A stretch of 64,000 bases of DNA from Astragalus membranaceus (Eukaryota > Streptophyta > Magnoliopsida > Fabales > Fabaceae), in contig CM076849.1 of NCBI GenBank assembly GCA_039519185.1, positions 60,470,587 through 60,534,586 on the forward strand, read 5' to 3'. This document shows, piece by piece, positions 10,993-23,738 of the stretch. The translations under genes and the position numbers were made by a program. Under the pieces are notes generated by a model, which worked only from the letters and a program-made list of their open reading frames with translations, was not told the origin of the DNA and made no database searches. Each line of letters starts with the position of its first letter. The first letter of the stretch is position 1.

Positions 10993-13987
10993 CACTACAA
11001 AAAAAAAAAACGTCATTTAGTGACCGATTTTTCGGTCACTATACGGGAAAAATCGGTCACTACACAGTTTAGTGACTGAATTTGCAACCCAAAAAAATCG
11101 GTCGCTATATCACTGGTCGCTAATTGTGGCGACCGATTCAGTGACCGATTTATAGCGACCGATTTAGTGACCGATTTTGGCGACCGATTTAGTGACTGAT
11201 TTATAGTGACCGATTGTTGTAACCGATTTAGAGACCGATTTTGGTGATCGATTTAGAGACCGATTTAGTGACTGATTTTAGCGACCGATTTAGTGACTGA
11301 TTTTAGCGACCGATTTAGTGACTGAATTTTAGTGACTGATTTAGTGACTAAATGCAACAACTGCTTTAACAACCAATTTAGTGACTGAATATAGTAACAT
11401 AATTAGTGTCCAATTTAGAGATTGAAAGTTGTCTAGAGACCATATTTTATGACCAAATTCATCGGATTTTTTTATTTTTTTACTCACTAATTCGATCTCC
11501 AACATATCGAATTCAACTTAATGAACAAAATGATTATATTGTAACTTTTTTTTACTTACTAATTTAATTTCTAACATATAGATGGTTAATATATATTTTT
11601 ATACCTGATTGATTCAGGCCAAATTATTTGCACAATAACAACACTTCATTGCATCAAAAACATAATGTACTTAATAAAAAAACATAACAGTAATTTAAGT
11701 TTGTAATTAGTTTTTAAATCATAACAAACAACATCAAATGTTTAACTCTCTTCTCCACTTTGTCCCTCTGAATCAGACTCTTCATCATCTTCGTCATCCA
11801 GCTCTTCATTAAATGGAGATTGTTGAGACTTCATCATTTCCATCAATTGTTTGATCATCTTGTTAGTTTGCTCACTATGATTCAATATTGTCCATAGTCA
11901 TACATCTGCAGATGCAAAAATCATTTATTCTCAAGTAAAGTATCCATAAATAATAATATCAAAAGTGAATGCATCCAACAAAAGGAGAAAGAATATTATT
12001 ATCTAACCTCATAGTTTAAGTAACCACTTCAATGTTACTATTATCCACCTTTGTGTCTTTTTCAGCAGGATGAGATGAATAACCACTTGCTGTTGCTGAA
12101 TAGTCCCTGGTTGCTAAGGACTCAGATGAAAAATTCAATTCATCTACACTCAACTGTTCTCAAATGAAAAATTTTCCCAACCATTGTTACAGTGAAAGTA
12201 AAGATCATTCACCACTCAAATAAGTATTTATAAGCATTTAAAACACAGCTATCTCTCCTTTAACAAATCAGGATTTAAATATTAATAGGTGGCCCAATTG
12301 GTTTGTCCTAAGGCAGAAAAGATGAACAATATCAAATGCATGAAGTTGAATTTCATACCTTTTTCGAAGCAATTGCTGCTGTACCATGTCAATAGCATAC
12401 AGTTTCTTTGCTCAAACCTTCCTTGGCCAGACTTTTCATTTGTTTGACAAGCATGTGATACAGTTTCTTTGCTAACCTTTGTTGAAGCAACAAGACTCTC
12501 CAAGCTGACAACAAATTGGGAAAAGAATAAACATAGGAAAACATAGTTGTGAAATCAAGTAAATGCATAACCTTTGCTAACCTTTGTTCTACTTTATATT
12601 AAGCAAAAGCAAGAATAAAAAAAGGAAAACTGATTAAATGAAAGGAAAAAAGAGAAACCAACGTGTCCAAAGTTTTTCAAGATTTGGATTAATCACAATG
12701 CTACAAATAATAAAGCATTTAAAATTCCATCCAATGTTACAAATAATATAATCCTTAACTTTTAAGCTACACATGAATCAGGAGAGGGTGGTTTTAAATA
12801 CAAGCTTGTAGCTAGCCTCAATTAATAGACATACATCAAATATTCCGGTGGCCTATTCTTTAGATGTAAAGTTGTCACAATTTATTTTTTTTACATGTAA
12901 AGTATCCAGGGAATGAAAAAAGGGTGCCTATAGTTTATTAATCTAGTGTGGAGAGCAGAAAATGAAATCAAAGTCTGTACAATTTCCCCTCTCAAAACAA
13001 AAAACTGAACAATTGTTTTAACTAGATATCCAATCAAAAAAAAACTGAACAAAACAACTTGTTTTAACTAGATATCCAATCAAAAGAAATTCTTTCCAAC
13101 AAGCATATTTATAAATAGAACAATTTACGGCTGAAGCTAAAACAAATAATGCAGAACATGAACAAGCCAAAGTTCCCTGGAAAACGACCAAGTGAAAAAA
13201 CCCTAGTATATGAAATGTTGAGAGAGAGAGAGAGAGCAAAATACTTGTTCAAATATGTTAGCCCTACTGTCTGAAATTGAAAATCTGAGTGGAAAAGCCC
13301 AAATATTGTTCATTCCTGCACCAAAACCTTGGAATCAGTAGAAGAAAGAAAAAATCGCAATAAAGAACATGGAAAATGTTAGGGAGGAAGAGTTGTTGCC
13401 AAAATTTCACATACCTTGATTTTAACGGTGGTGTTTTGCTGAGAGAGAGGAGCTCGCTTTTGGTTTGCTGAGAAGGAATGCGATTCTGATTCTCTGAGAG
13501 AGGGAGAGGAGCTTGCGTTTTTTATTTGCTGAGAGATGGAGAGGAGCTTGGTTGAAGGATTTTGGTTCTGGTTCGCTGAAAGAGAGAGAGAAGAGCGTGT
13601 AACGTGAAAGAGGAATTTGGGTTTGCAAACTCTAGGGTTTTGGAGCGATGAGGGATTTTGGAGCGACGAAGCAATATTTACTTATTTTAAAAAATTAATT
13701 TAAAACGGCAGATTGCTCCTTGCACCCCACATTTTACTTTGCACCACCCCCTCTTCTAGCGACCGAAAAATCGGTCACTAAGCAAAAAGTATTTTATACA
13801 TTGAATCGGTTTCTAAATCGGTCGCTACTAGTGACCGAAAAAGCGGTCTCTAAAGCTAGCGACCGAAAAATCGGTCACTAAGCAAAAAGTATTTTATACC
13901 TATTGAATCGGTCTCTAAATTGGTCGCTAAAGTGACCGATTTTTTTTGTCGCTAAATCAGTCACTATTTAGTGAATTTCTAGTAGTA
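10993..13987 (-). mobile_element. CACTA (En/Spm) relic, about 3.0 kb
   Basis: The left end is CACTACAAAAAAA and the right end the inverse of TACTACTAGAAATTCAC, one base off CACTACTAGAAA. Both subterminal zones are packed with GTGACCGATTT / AGCGACCGATT motifs in opposite orientation, the usual transposase-binding arrays. No 3-bp target duplication could be recognised. The only coding trace is the C-terminal exon at 11742-11897. The minus-strand leader with GA-rich sequence lies near 13210-13640. Confidence 0.75.
11742..11897 (-). pseudogene. 3' exon of a CACTA-encoded protein, acidic C terminus
   Basis: The minus strand reads HSEQTNKMIKQLMEMMKSQQ followed by an Asp/Glu-rich tail ending SGEES and TAA (11742-11744). 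Such a short coiled-coil plus acidic tail is common at the end of plant CACTA accessory proteins. The upstream exons are not recognisable, so the element is non-autonomous. The upstream exon edge is uncertain. Confidence 0.45.
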
Positions 13988-14411
13988 TCAATTAAAAAAA
14001 AAGAAAGTGATATCAATGTATAGTATCATTCCGCAAGTTGCTGGGTGATCCGTAGTGATCACATCTCCACCGCTGCACAATCGTAGAAGCTCACATCAAC
14101 GACACCTGGAACTCAATCTAAAAAAATGGTGCACGGGTGAGAAAGAGTGTCCAAACCATATAAAGAACATAAGACCGAGACTAAAGCAGCAAAGGCAACC
14201 ACAATCCATCAAATCAATATCAAACAGTCACTCTCAAAAGAGTGACCAATACAACATGTTCATACAGCAAGATGTCACAAAGTGAAGCCACAAAGGGCTC
14301 GTACGTAAAAAGTGAGGGGTCACATCACACCGTTAAAATCACTACAGTATATACGACAAACATAACTTGTATGCTCAGTTAATCATCAACAAACAACAAT
14401 AACAACAACAA

Positions 14412-14703
14412 TAACAATAGGACCGGGATACCTTTCCCGATAATGCCCTACGACGAACAACAACAATAGGACCGGGATACCTTGCCCGATAACGCCCTAC
14501 GACGAACAACAATAGGACCGGGATACCTTGCCCGAACGGGATACCCTGCCTGATAATGCCCTATAAGAAAACAACAGGACCGGAATAGCCCGAACGGGAT
14601 ACCTTGCCCGATAATGCCCTGAAGAACACCCAAGAGAGGACTATGAGGACCGAGATACCTTGCTCGAATGGGATACCTTGCCTGATAATGCCCTACTAAC
14701 AAC
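14412..14703. repeat. Minisatellite of GGACCGGGATACCTTGCCCG units
   Basis: About six imperfect copies contain GGGATACC(T)TGCCCGATAA and TGCCCTA, separated by CAACAA-rich spacers. It belongs to the LTR-type element 10710-19596, immediately before the inner insertion. Confidence 0.8.
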
Positions 14704-14724
14704 AACAACAACGATGACGACGAC

Positions 14725-16983
14725 TGTAACGCCCCAAAAATTTAATTAATTATTTAATTGAATTGTTTGGGAATTTAATTGGTAGAAAAATAATAAAAAT
14801 AATAATGCTAGTATATGTGGGCCTATTATTAGTGTTAGGATTAGTAAAGAATAGGTGTTAGGGAAAAAGCCCATGATTAAGTCGCATAAGCTAAGGGAAA
14901 GCCCATGAAGTTAAATGCGTTGGTAAATAGTAGGAAAACTAGGTTAGGGTTTCATTATTAGAAAAACAAAAAGTTTGAGAGTGAGATAGAGCTAGAGGGG
15001 GCGACGGCCAAGAGGAGAGAAGAGGGAGAGAGCGACGCCAAGAGGAGAGAGGAGGCTAGGATTCGTGATCTTCTAAGGCTAAGGTAAGGGTGGGGTTCTA
15101 TCTCTATAATTGGGTGTATGAATGGCTCTATGTAGGAAGGTTATGGAACCCTAGGTGTACTAAGTTTAGAAAACCCTAGTTGTAGGAATTGAACTTTAAA
15201 CGATGATGTTAATTTCGATTGATGATGATTGTTGCCATTTGATGATGTGTGATCATGCTTGTTGATGTTTTGGAACCAAAATTCTGTGCATGGGCGCCAT
15301 GGGCGCCGTTTTTGATTCTGCCGCAGGGCGCCATGGGCGCCGTCTTGTGTTTGTGTTACTGGGCGCCTTCCTGGGCGCCATTCTGTGTGTGTTGTGTTCT
15401 GGCGCAGGGGCGCCAAGGGCGCCAATGCTGTGGCTGCCCAGTTGCTGTTTGTTGTGTTGTTCTGGCGCATGGGCGCCAATGCTGTGGCTGCCCAGTTGCT
15501 GTTTGCCGTGTTGTTCTGGCGCATGGGCGCCAATGTTGTGACTGCCCGTTGCTGGTTCTGGGCGCATGGGCGCCAAGGGCGCCAAGATTGGCTGCCCAAG
15601 TTCTGTTGTTGCTTGCTGTGTCCGGCGCAGGGGCGCCATGGGCGCCAAAATCTGGCTGCCTTGTTGCTGTGTCTGGCGCAGGGGCGCCATGGGCGCCAAA
15701 ATCTGGCTTCCTTGCTTGCTGTGTCTGGCGCAGGGGCACCATGGGCGCCAAAATCTGGCTGCCTTGTTGCTGTGTCTGGCGCAGGGGCGTCATGGGCGCC
15801 AGGGCGCCAGAATCTGGCTGCCTTGTTGCTGTGTTGTGTTCTGGCGCTGTGGGCGCCAAGGGCGCCAGTGTGGCTGCCTGTGTTGCGTGGTGTGTTGCGT
15901 GTTGTGTTGCGTGTTGTGTTGCTGGGCGCCATGGGCGCCAAGGGCGCCAGTTTGGCTGCCCAAATGTGAATTTCACATTTGATGCTTGGGACGATGTGTT
16001 GATGTTGAATATGTAATTAGGTCCAAAGTTGCCAAAATATTGGAAGTTGCTAAATTGTTAATGTGTTGCCAAAAATGTTGAAAGTTGCTAAGTTGCTAAT
16101 TAGTGTTGATGATGGTGTACCAAGTTGAATTGCCTCTATTTATTGGCAGATGGTATGTTGTAGGCCTATGGCCAACGATGATTTCCGATGTTGTTGTGTT
16201 GCTATGTAATCGTTGTTTATTGGTTGTGCATTTACATAGCGTCGCATACATAACATATTTTTACGATGGAGCTATGCTCAAAACACGATGGCCTGGACTG
16301 GCAAATTACGACGAAATGATGTTACGATGTTAATGCCTCTATTTATTGGCTGGATTATGGTACCACATGCATTATAGGGCGGTGGCCCTGAGTTGAGTCA
16401 CATTCCGCATCCATGTTGCATACCTATGTGATTGAGATGGTGTTGACTGCTGTTAAACGATGAATTGATGCTATGACCTGAATTACATATTGTCTTTCAT
16501 ATGTCTGATTATTTAGTGCGATATCTCACCCCTCCTGTTTGAATGTTACCCCGATGTTGGTAACGTGCAGGTAATCACGAATGAAGGCTGCTCACCTTCG
16601 TTTGATCGAGTCGGTGTCATCGCTCTGATATGTAACACTCGAGGAGAATGAACACACGTTTTAATATTGATGCTATGTCATTTCGTTGTTGAAACTTTAA
16701 GCTGTTATGTCGTTGTTTTGAGCTGTCTTGAGTTGTTAAGACGCCATGTCTATTTGAATTAACTTGTTACGAATCCGCTGCGTAGTAATTAAAGAGGAAT
16801 TATTTTGAAGACTAAAATGTTGTTTTATCGGTTCATTCGAAAGCGCTATGTATCTGTTTTCAAAAGTGAATTAACCTGTCTATTGTTTTCACGAAGCAAA
16901 TGTGGCACTCCATTGTTTGTTGAAAAAGTTTTTTATGAACTCTGATTTTGCATTATTTTACCGGGTAGAAATGGGGTGTTACA
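14725..16983. mobile_element. Inner LTR-type element (probable solo LTR), 2.26 kb
   Basis: It starts TGTAACGCCCCAAAAATTT and ends ATGGGGTGTTACA, the inverted-end signature shared with the elements ending at 7986, 19596 and 56386. The flanks are ACGAC (14720-14724) and ACTAC (16984-16988), 4 of 5 identical. It has no gag or pol. The middle holds the GGCGCC minisatellite. It lies inside 10710-19596. Confidence 0.65.
15281..15960. repeat. GGCGCC-rich minisatellite within the inner LTR-type element
   Basis: Units built on GGGCGCCATGGGCGCC or GGGCGCCAAGGGCGCC alternate with TCTGGCTGCC and TTGCTGTGT spacers. The core is palindromic (GGCGCC, CATG). Long open frames on both strands through this tract (rich in Ala-Pro-Trp or Gly-Arg-Gln) follow from the repeat period being a near multiple of three; I do not regard them as genes. 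Confidence 0.9.
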
Positions 16984-17040
16984 ACTACCACAACAACAAC
17001 AAGATGGACACACAATGGACCTAATCAGACGCGATATCGC

Positions 17041-17714
<674 letters not shown>

Positions 17715-17735
17715 ACCTATCATCATCACCATCCT

Positions 17736-17875
17736 TTGAGGTACGGCTCGCCCATACTGCGACGAGTCCTCGCCCATACTGCGACAATGTTCCTCCTACA
17801 ACTTAAATTACTAGGGTACGACTCGCCCATACCGCGGCGAGTCTTTGCCCATACTGCGACAAGGTTCCTTAAACA
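17736..17875. repeat. Short direct repeats, TCGCCCATACTGCGAC units
   Basis: Four copies of CGCCCATAC(T/C)GC(G)ACGA-type sequence occur in two pairs, each pair ending in GTTCCT. They are part of the non-coding LTR-type element. Confidence 0.7.
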
Positions 17876-19596
17876 TCATCATCAACTTCCCTAAGAACTC
17901 CTAAGTCCGAGGGTATCATCAACAACTAGGGGTCATTTAATCATCATCTCGGGTATCACCATACAACTAGGGGTCACTATAGTCATCATCTCTGGTCATA
18001 ACTATTACCCAATTCCCCGCTAATTCTTTATAATAACATCATCGTTATATTCATATGTAGTCTTTTTGATTCAATGCATCTAATTCCAACTCCACCCGTT
18101 ATTTGATATTTCCTAAGTGGCCATTAGCAAAGAGGTAAACAAATTTTTCACACCTTATGAACACTAGCTATTTTACTCTTGAATAGTAATAACGTTTTAT
18201 TATTTTAATAGATGTAATAATAATAACAATAAATACAGACAAAAATAGGGATAGTGATAATCAATACCATTAGAGTCCTATCCCCTATTCCCCATATAGA
18301 ATAGAAACCCTTTCACCCGTACCTGAAATGGAAGTGTGTTCCAATAGCGAATCGATGAAGACAAAACACGAGTTCGCGAGCTTGATTTAATTCCACCGGG
18401 ACAATGCTTAACTCGAACGCATACAATTATGTAACAAAAACAATGACAGTCCAAGTCATATACTAAAAATAATTAATCACTCGTTTAATGAAGTAATTGT
18501 GTTTCGAAACGAAGTACCTATTCGATATGTAACGGTGGTGACATTGGTTCGAAAATATGATTGGCAGACTCAAGGTGCATCGGCTCATAATAGTTTGCAG
18601 ATGGGTTTTCCCTGAGGGGGTTAGCTGGTGGCGGCTGGAAGCGGTTCTCCAGCGAGATTAGTGGCTTGAAACCATTTCCGGTGAGGTCAAGTCGTTACAA
18701 GATGGTGGCTTTGGGACCGTAGTATAGAGCAAGGATCCAGGACAAAAACATTGAGTCTAGGCATGAAAACAAGAGGAAAGCTAGTCACAGAAGCCACTTT
18801 GAGGTGCTGGCAACGACGTTACGGTGGGGTTCGTGGTGCTGTTCAGAAGTTGAGTCCAGAGAAAGTCGAAATCACAATGCATGGGGTCCTAGCTTGTACG
18901 AATGGCACAAAGAGGAACTGAACGTTTGAGGAAGGTAATCGCGACCGGAGGGCTCCTTACGTCGACCATGGCGTTTCAAGCAAGGAAGGCAAAGACTATC
19001 GCAAGATGTAGAAACGGCGACAAGTGAAAACAACACCAGAAACGGACTCAACATGATATTTCGAGTGGGAATGTGAGATTTTAGACTTGGCCGTGGCTTG
19101 AGGAGCAAAAACGAGTTGAGGAAGAAAGCATGCTTAGGGTTTCGGTGCTGTGACAGTGTTGTCACGAGGAAGAAGATGGAGTGAGTGGACCGGGTCAGAT
19201 TTCACGTGGACTGGGCTGCGCTGAAGGGAGTGGATCACAGGGGGTGTGTGTAGTAGAAAAAAAGGGGATGTATGTGTATAAAAAGCCCAAAATCTATTTT
19301 AAATTCGTTTTTAAAGCCCAATTTCACTACAACTGTATTTTAACATCTCAATAGCCCAAAATAACTTATAAAATAAATAACATCTAAAATACTAATATTT
19401 ATAAAAATAAAATTAATATATAACAATAACCGTATATATTACCAATAGCATATAAAAATACTTTTAAATGCGACTTCAACTAATTTTAATAACTCAACAC
19501 ACAATAAATTAAAATAGTTTAATCTTATCACTTAATTATAATACATAAAGCAAGCACAAACTAAGAACCACAACGCACCGAAATCGGGGTGTTACA
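17876..19596. other. 3' part of the outer LTR-type element, no coding
   Basis: AT-rich to GC-mixed sequence runs to the GGGGTGTTACA terminus. Short open frames near 18600-19165 show no family resemblance. Confidence 0.5.
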
Positions 19597-19810
19597 GATG
19601 TCATGCTAATGTCTTCTCAGTTAGCGACATCAATTTTTTTGATGGAAAGTTAACATAGGGGCTTAACTGTAAACGCTTAATATTTGCAAGGGCCATTTTA
19701 AAACCTTTTTTTACAGGAGCCTAAATGGATTATGACCATATTTGTAGGGGCCAGAGATATATTTAAGCTTACTACTAATAATAGAACCCTTGTAACCAAA
19801 AAAATTAATA

Positions 19811-20868
19811 GGCTTACTTACACTTTTGGTCCTCTTAGTTTCACCAACTCACGATTTTGGTCCCCCAAGTTTTAATTTGACGAATTTGATCCCCTTATTT
19901 TCCCAATTTGTAAAATCAAAGTCCCCCTCTTAATTTGGTCAAAATTAAAACTGACTTTTGACTTATTATCCTACGTGGCAGTCCACGTGGCACTGTTCCT
20001 CTTCCTCTTCAACTCCCCCCTCTCTGGTTCGCGACCCCCCCTTCAATCTGCCATTCTTCTTCTTCTCCCCTCCCCCCTCCGTGAACCCCAACTCCGTTCA
20101 CCATCATCACCATGAGAGAGAGAGAGAGAAGCCTTCGCAGAGAGAGAAAACGAAAGAGAAAGAGAACGAAAGGGAGAGAGAGCAACGGTGATGGAGACCA
20201 CCGTGACCGTGTTTGCAGCAAGGGGAGGGGGTTGCGATGGTGATGGAGGAGGATCGATGGCGTTTGAGAGAGGAGGGAGAGCGACGGTGAGCGAGAGAGA
20301 GTTTGCGACAGTGAGAAGAGGGAGGAGGATCGGTAATTTGGGGGTTAGATGCGAAGAGAGAGAGAGAGAGAGAACGGCGAGAGGGAAAACGAGGGGGGGG
20401 GGGGAGATGCGAAGAGAGAGAAAGAACGGCGAGAGGGAAAACGAGGGGGGGAGATGTGAAGAGAGAGAGGTCACGGTTTGTAGAGGGAGAGGGGTCGTGG
20501 CTGTGGGGGGTCACGGTGAGAGAGAAAGGAGAGAGAGGGTGTGGTGGCCGACGGAGGGAAAGGGAGGAATGTGGTTGTGGGGTGGCCGTTGGTGGCTGAC
20601 GGAGGGAAAGGAAGAGGAAACAGTGAGCTGAGTGGGTAGGTGGTGGGGGGAGGGGTGAGGGAGGAAGAAAGAGGAACAGTGCACTGCCTACGTGGACTGC
20701 CACGTAGGATAAGTGATTCAAAAGTCAGTTTTAATTTTGACCAAATTAAGAGGGGGATTTTGATTTTACAAATTGAGAAAATAAGGGGATCAAATTCGTC
20801 AAATTAAAATTTGGGGGACCAAAATTGTGAGTTGGTGAAACTAGGGGGACCAAAAGTGTAATTAAACC
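19811..20868. mobile_element. MULE-type element with about 170-bp TIRs, perfect 9-bp TSD
   Basis: The ends are GGCTTACTTACACTTTTGG and the inverse of GGTTTAATTACACTTTTGG. Inverted similarity extends through TTTTAATTTGACGAATTTGA, CAAAAGTCAGTTTTAATTTT and TACGTGGCAGTCCACGTGG. The flanks AAATTAATA (19802-19810 and 20869-20877) are identical. The interior is a strongly strand-biased GA-rich stretch (20107-20640) with runs of GAGAGA and G. Open frames there are by-products of that composition. It ends about 220 bp before the TATA box of the RING gene. Confidence 0.88.
20107..20640. repeat. Purine-rich GAGA/GGGG tract inside the MULE
   Basis: Long GAGAGAGA runs, a run of ten or more G near 20394-20403, and a repeated ACGGCGAGAGGGAAAACGAG unit. 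The purine strand bias could support triplex or GAGA-factor-like behaviour; that part is speculation. Confidence 0.8.
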
Positions 20869-21084
20869 AAATTAATAATAATAGAACTCTAACAAAAAAA
20901 ATTAAAAAAAAAATAGAACCCCGTGGAAAACGCAGAATTGACCGGTGTTTCTCTGTAATTCTGTTGCTTGTAACTTGTAAGTTAACGTTCGGTCACCACC
21001 AATTTGGAAATGCCAGCCTCATTTTCAAAGCAAAACTAACAAAAACCTTTTCAACGACGTCGTTTTCTCTCCTTTTTCCCCTCA

Positions 21085-21092
21085 TATATAAT
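21085..21092 (+). promoter_or_regulatory. TATA box of the RING gene
   Basis: TATATAAT preceded by a C/T-rich stretch and followed by CT-rich 5' leader sequence. It lies about 1.34 kb before the start codon because the leader contains an intron (probable donor at 21316, acceptor at about 22268). Confidence 0.5.
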
Positions 21093-22428
21093 TCACCCAT
21101 TCTTCTTCTTCTGCATGCCATTCACAAAAAGCTGAAGGAAAAAAACAAAAGAGAGTGATAGAGAGAGAAAGAGAGTGAGAGAAGAGAGATCCTCTATCGA
21201 TCTCAACTCTTCCCTCTCACCTTTTCCAGATTCGCTGAATTTTCTGATCCATCGATAAATTCGAAATCAAAAATCGCGTTCGTTTAGCTTTCAAAATCCT
21301 ACACATTACGTTAACGGTAAGATTTTTCCCTTCCGATTTTCGTTTTCAGGTCCTATTATACCTAGAATTTTAATTTTCCTGTTTGGGTAGTTTTTGTCGC
21401 AAAACGAGAAGATAATGCAAATTAGGTTTCGTTAATTGAATTATCCTAATCTCACACTCACATATTGAAATCTTGGAATTATGTTTTCTTAATCTTAATT
21501 GACCGTTATAGTTCGGATTGGAGTTTGGTTTTGGTGCTATTTCATGTGTTTTATTCATCGTGTTAAAAGCCGTTGACCGATCTTGGTAATTGTGCTCATT
21601 CTGTTGAAAAAAATAAACATCTGATATAGGTTTGCGTTATGGAATTGTTAACTGAACGTAGACTCCTAGGCCACACAGGAATGCAATAGTTTACGTTAAT
21701 AGGCTCTTTCTTTTTGCAGCTCATAAGTTTTTTTTTTGCAATATTGGTTATTTGTCTGCTTTTTCATTTTTATGGATTTTGTCGTCTATTTTAGAACTAT
21801 ATTTTGTTGTGGTAATGTCCTATGATATTATACTCTTTGGTGTTGTAGCTTGGCAATTTGGGATTAACCCGTAGTCTGGGACCGGGTTATTAGAATTTCA
21901 GAATGAATATATCATATATTTTCTCAATATGCTTCTCTGGAATGCAGATACAGTATTGTTAACTAATCCAACAGAATTATGTTTACATTTTATTACAATG
22001 ATGCCTTTTAGCACTTATAGACACTTTTTGCCTTTCAATTTTGACCTAGAATCTTATTGATCTGTTGTTAAGTCTACTTGTTTTAGATGTCAGATGTTGC
22101 TTAATAGATTAGATGTATTGAATTGCTGTCTATAATTTGATATATACATATATGCTTATAATAGTTAAAAGTTATCTTATTATTTCTATTTGTATTTACC
22201 CCTTGAGAGGGTCTTGATTATAAGCAGTAATCAAAATTAAGATATTTTTTTATTTATTTTTTTTGTAGATTTAATTGTGGTTGAAAGAGATAGGTAGCCA
22301 ACAGAGGGGACGCGTGACTCCTGAAACTCAGTTTCTCAGGAAAGTGATTCTTTTGTTGGACAATCGCTTATATACTGATATTTCTGTGATTACTTCCCCC
22401 CACTTTGTAAATTTGGTCGACTTTCAAG

Positions 22429-23190
22429 ATGTGGAATTTTGCATCAAATGCCCTTACAAGCATTAGAATGAAAAGAAGCTCCACAGAGCCAATCTTATCT
22501 TGTGCAGAATGCTCAGATGATGAGGTTTGCTCTAATGCCAGCAGAGATGAAGGGTTGGAATGCCCAATATGCTGGGAATCTTTCAATATAGTTGAGAATG
22601 TTCCTTATGTCTTATGGTGTGGCCACAGCCTCTGTAAGAATTGTGTCCTAGGACTTCAGTGGGCTGTGATGAAATTTCCTACTCAACAAGTCAAGATTCC
22701 ATTCTTCATTACATGTCCATGGTGCCACCTTTTATCACCGCGCTTCATTTACAAAGGAAATCTGAAATATCCTCGCAAGAATTACTTCCTTCTTTGGATG
22801 GTTGAGAGCCTGAATGGTGATAGGCATAAGGTCGTTTCCACTTGTGTGGACAGCCAACCAGCTTGGTCTCCTAAGTGCAACTTTTTGGCAAGTCAAGGTA
22901 CTAATTATAACCTTAGAAGGCCCTTGATTAATCATTGTGTTGGTGGTGTCAGTGGTGGAGAGAGACACTATTTTTCCCTTCATAAATCTCTGGATTTCTT
23001 CCTTCACTTTACATCCAAGTTCCCATTGGTCATCATTTTCCTTTTGATAGCCTTCTTTGCAATTCCCTGCAGTGCTGTTCTTTTGATCATTTACTTCCTA
23101 CTCACTATCTTTTTTGCTATCCCATCATTCCTTGTATTGTACTTTGCATACCCTACCATCCAGAGGCTCGTCAGAGAAATAACTTCGTAA
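22429..23190 (+). CDS. RING-type (C3HC4) membrane protein, probable E3 ubiquitin ligase
   Basis: A single-exon CDS of 253 residues. The RING finger uses C45-x2-C48, C64-x-H66, C69-x2-C72 and C96-x2-C99 (in CPICWESF, CGHSLCKNC and CPWC), so all eight zinc ligands are present; the loop before CPWC is longer than usual. Residues about 195-245 are strongly hydrophobic (FPLVIIFLLIAFFAIP, LLIIYFLLTIFFAIP), giving two or three membrane spans followed by a short basic tail. Plants have a small family of such RING proteins with C-terminal membrane anchors; substrates and function are not known to me. The first ATG of the frame follows a CT-rich leader and an intron in the 5' UTR. The MULE at 19811-20868 lies immediately upstream. 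The 3' end converges with the remorin gene, with 548 bp between the stops. Confidence 0.85.
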   Translation: MWNFASNALTSIRMKRSSTEPILSCAECSDDEVCSNASRDEGLECPICWESFNIVENVPYVLWCGHSLCKNCVLGLQWAVMKFPTQQVKIPFFITCPWCHLLSPRFIYKGNLKYPRKNYFLLWMVESLNGDRHKVVSTCVDSQPAWSPKCNFLASQGTNYNLRRPLINHCVGGVSGGERHYFSLHKSLDFFLHFTSKFPLVIIFLLIAFFAIPCSAVLLIIYFLLTIFFAIPSFLVLYFAYPTIQRLVREITS

Positions 23191-23738
23191 GATGCAGCCT
23201 TGCTTCTACAGACAGTTGCGGCATGTTAATCCAACTTCAACAAATTCACTTACACCTTTGAATTGAATGTTTATCATGTGGTATTTTCTTTGTTATTTCT
23301 AGGTTTTTCTTCTTTTTACGATTTATTTTCTGTTGTAATTTTTTTGTGCCACTATCATATCAAATAGAAGTTGAAGATTTGAGATGAACTGCATACTTTG
23401 GCAGTTGTGATTTTATTTTTAATTCCCTTTTTTTGTACAAAGAAGTCTTGCATGCTAAAAAATTTGTGTGTAAAACGACTATGGTTATGTGATTTCTTGT
23501 AGAACGAACAGTGGTGGTAGTTCGTACCTAAACTAATACCTTAAACAACATAAACTGTAACTCTGTATCTGGAACTGGTTTACACAAGTAGCTTCTGTTT
23601 TTTTTTTCTTTCATTTTTGTGATACATTGTCTTGTTTTGCTAAAAATGAGGATTAAGAGCTACAAATAAAGCTATTTAACAAATAAGTAGATATTTGCCT
23701 TCCAAACCCATTGATGTTAGGTAACGTAATTTGTCATC

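Noticed and set aside
10990..14000. A CRISPR-like array of GACCGATTTAGTG repeats
   Set aside because: Spacing is irregular and units overlap; they are subterminal repeats of a plant CACTA element.
15141..16016. Six overlapping open frames up to 266 codons in the GGCGCC region
   Set aside because: All frames on both strands stay open because the repeat unit is near a multiple of three and lacks stops; no domain, and the sequence is an LTR minisatellite.
19958..20721. Open frames rich in Ser/Leu/Pro or Arg/Glu/Gly
   Set aside because: They lie in the GA-rich core of a MULE with perfect TSD and mirror the base composition; no family resemblance.
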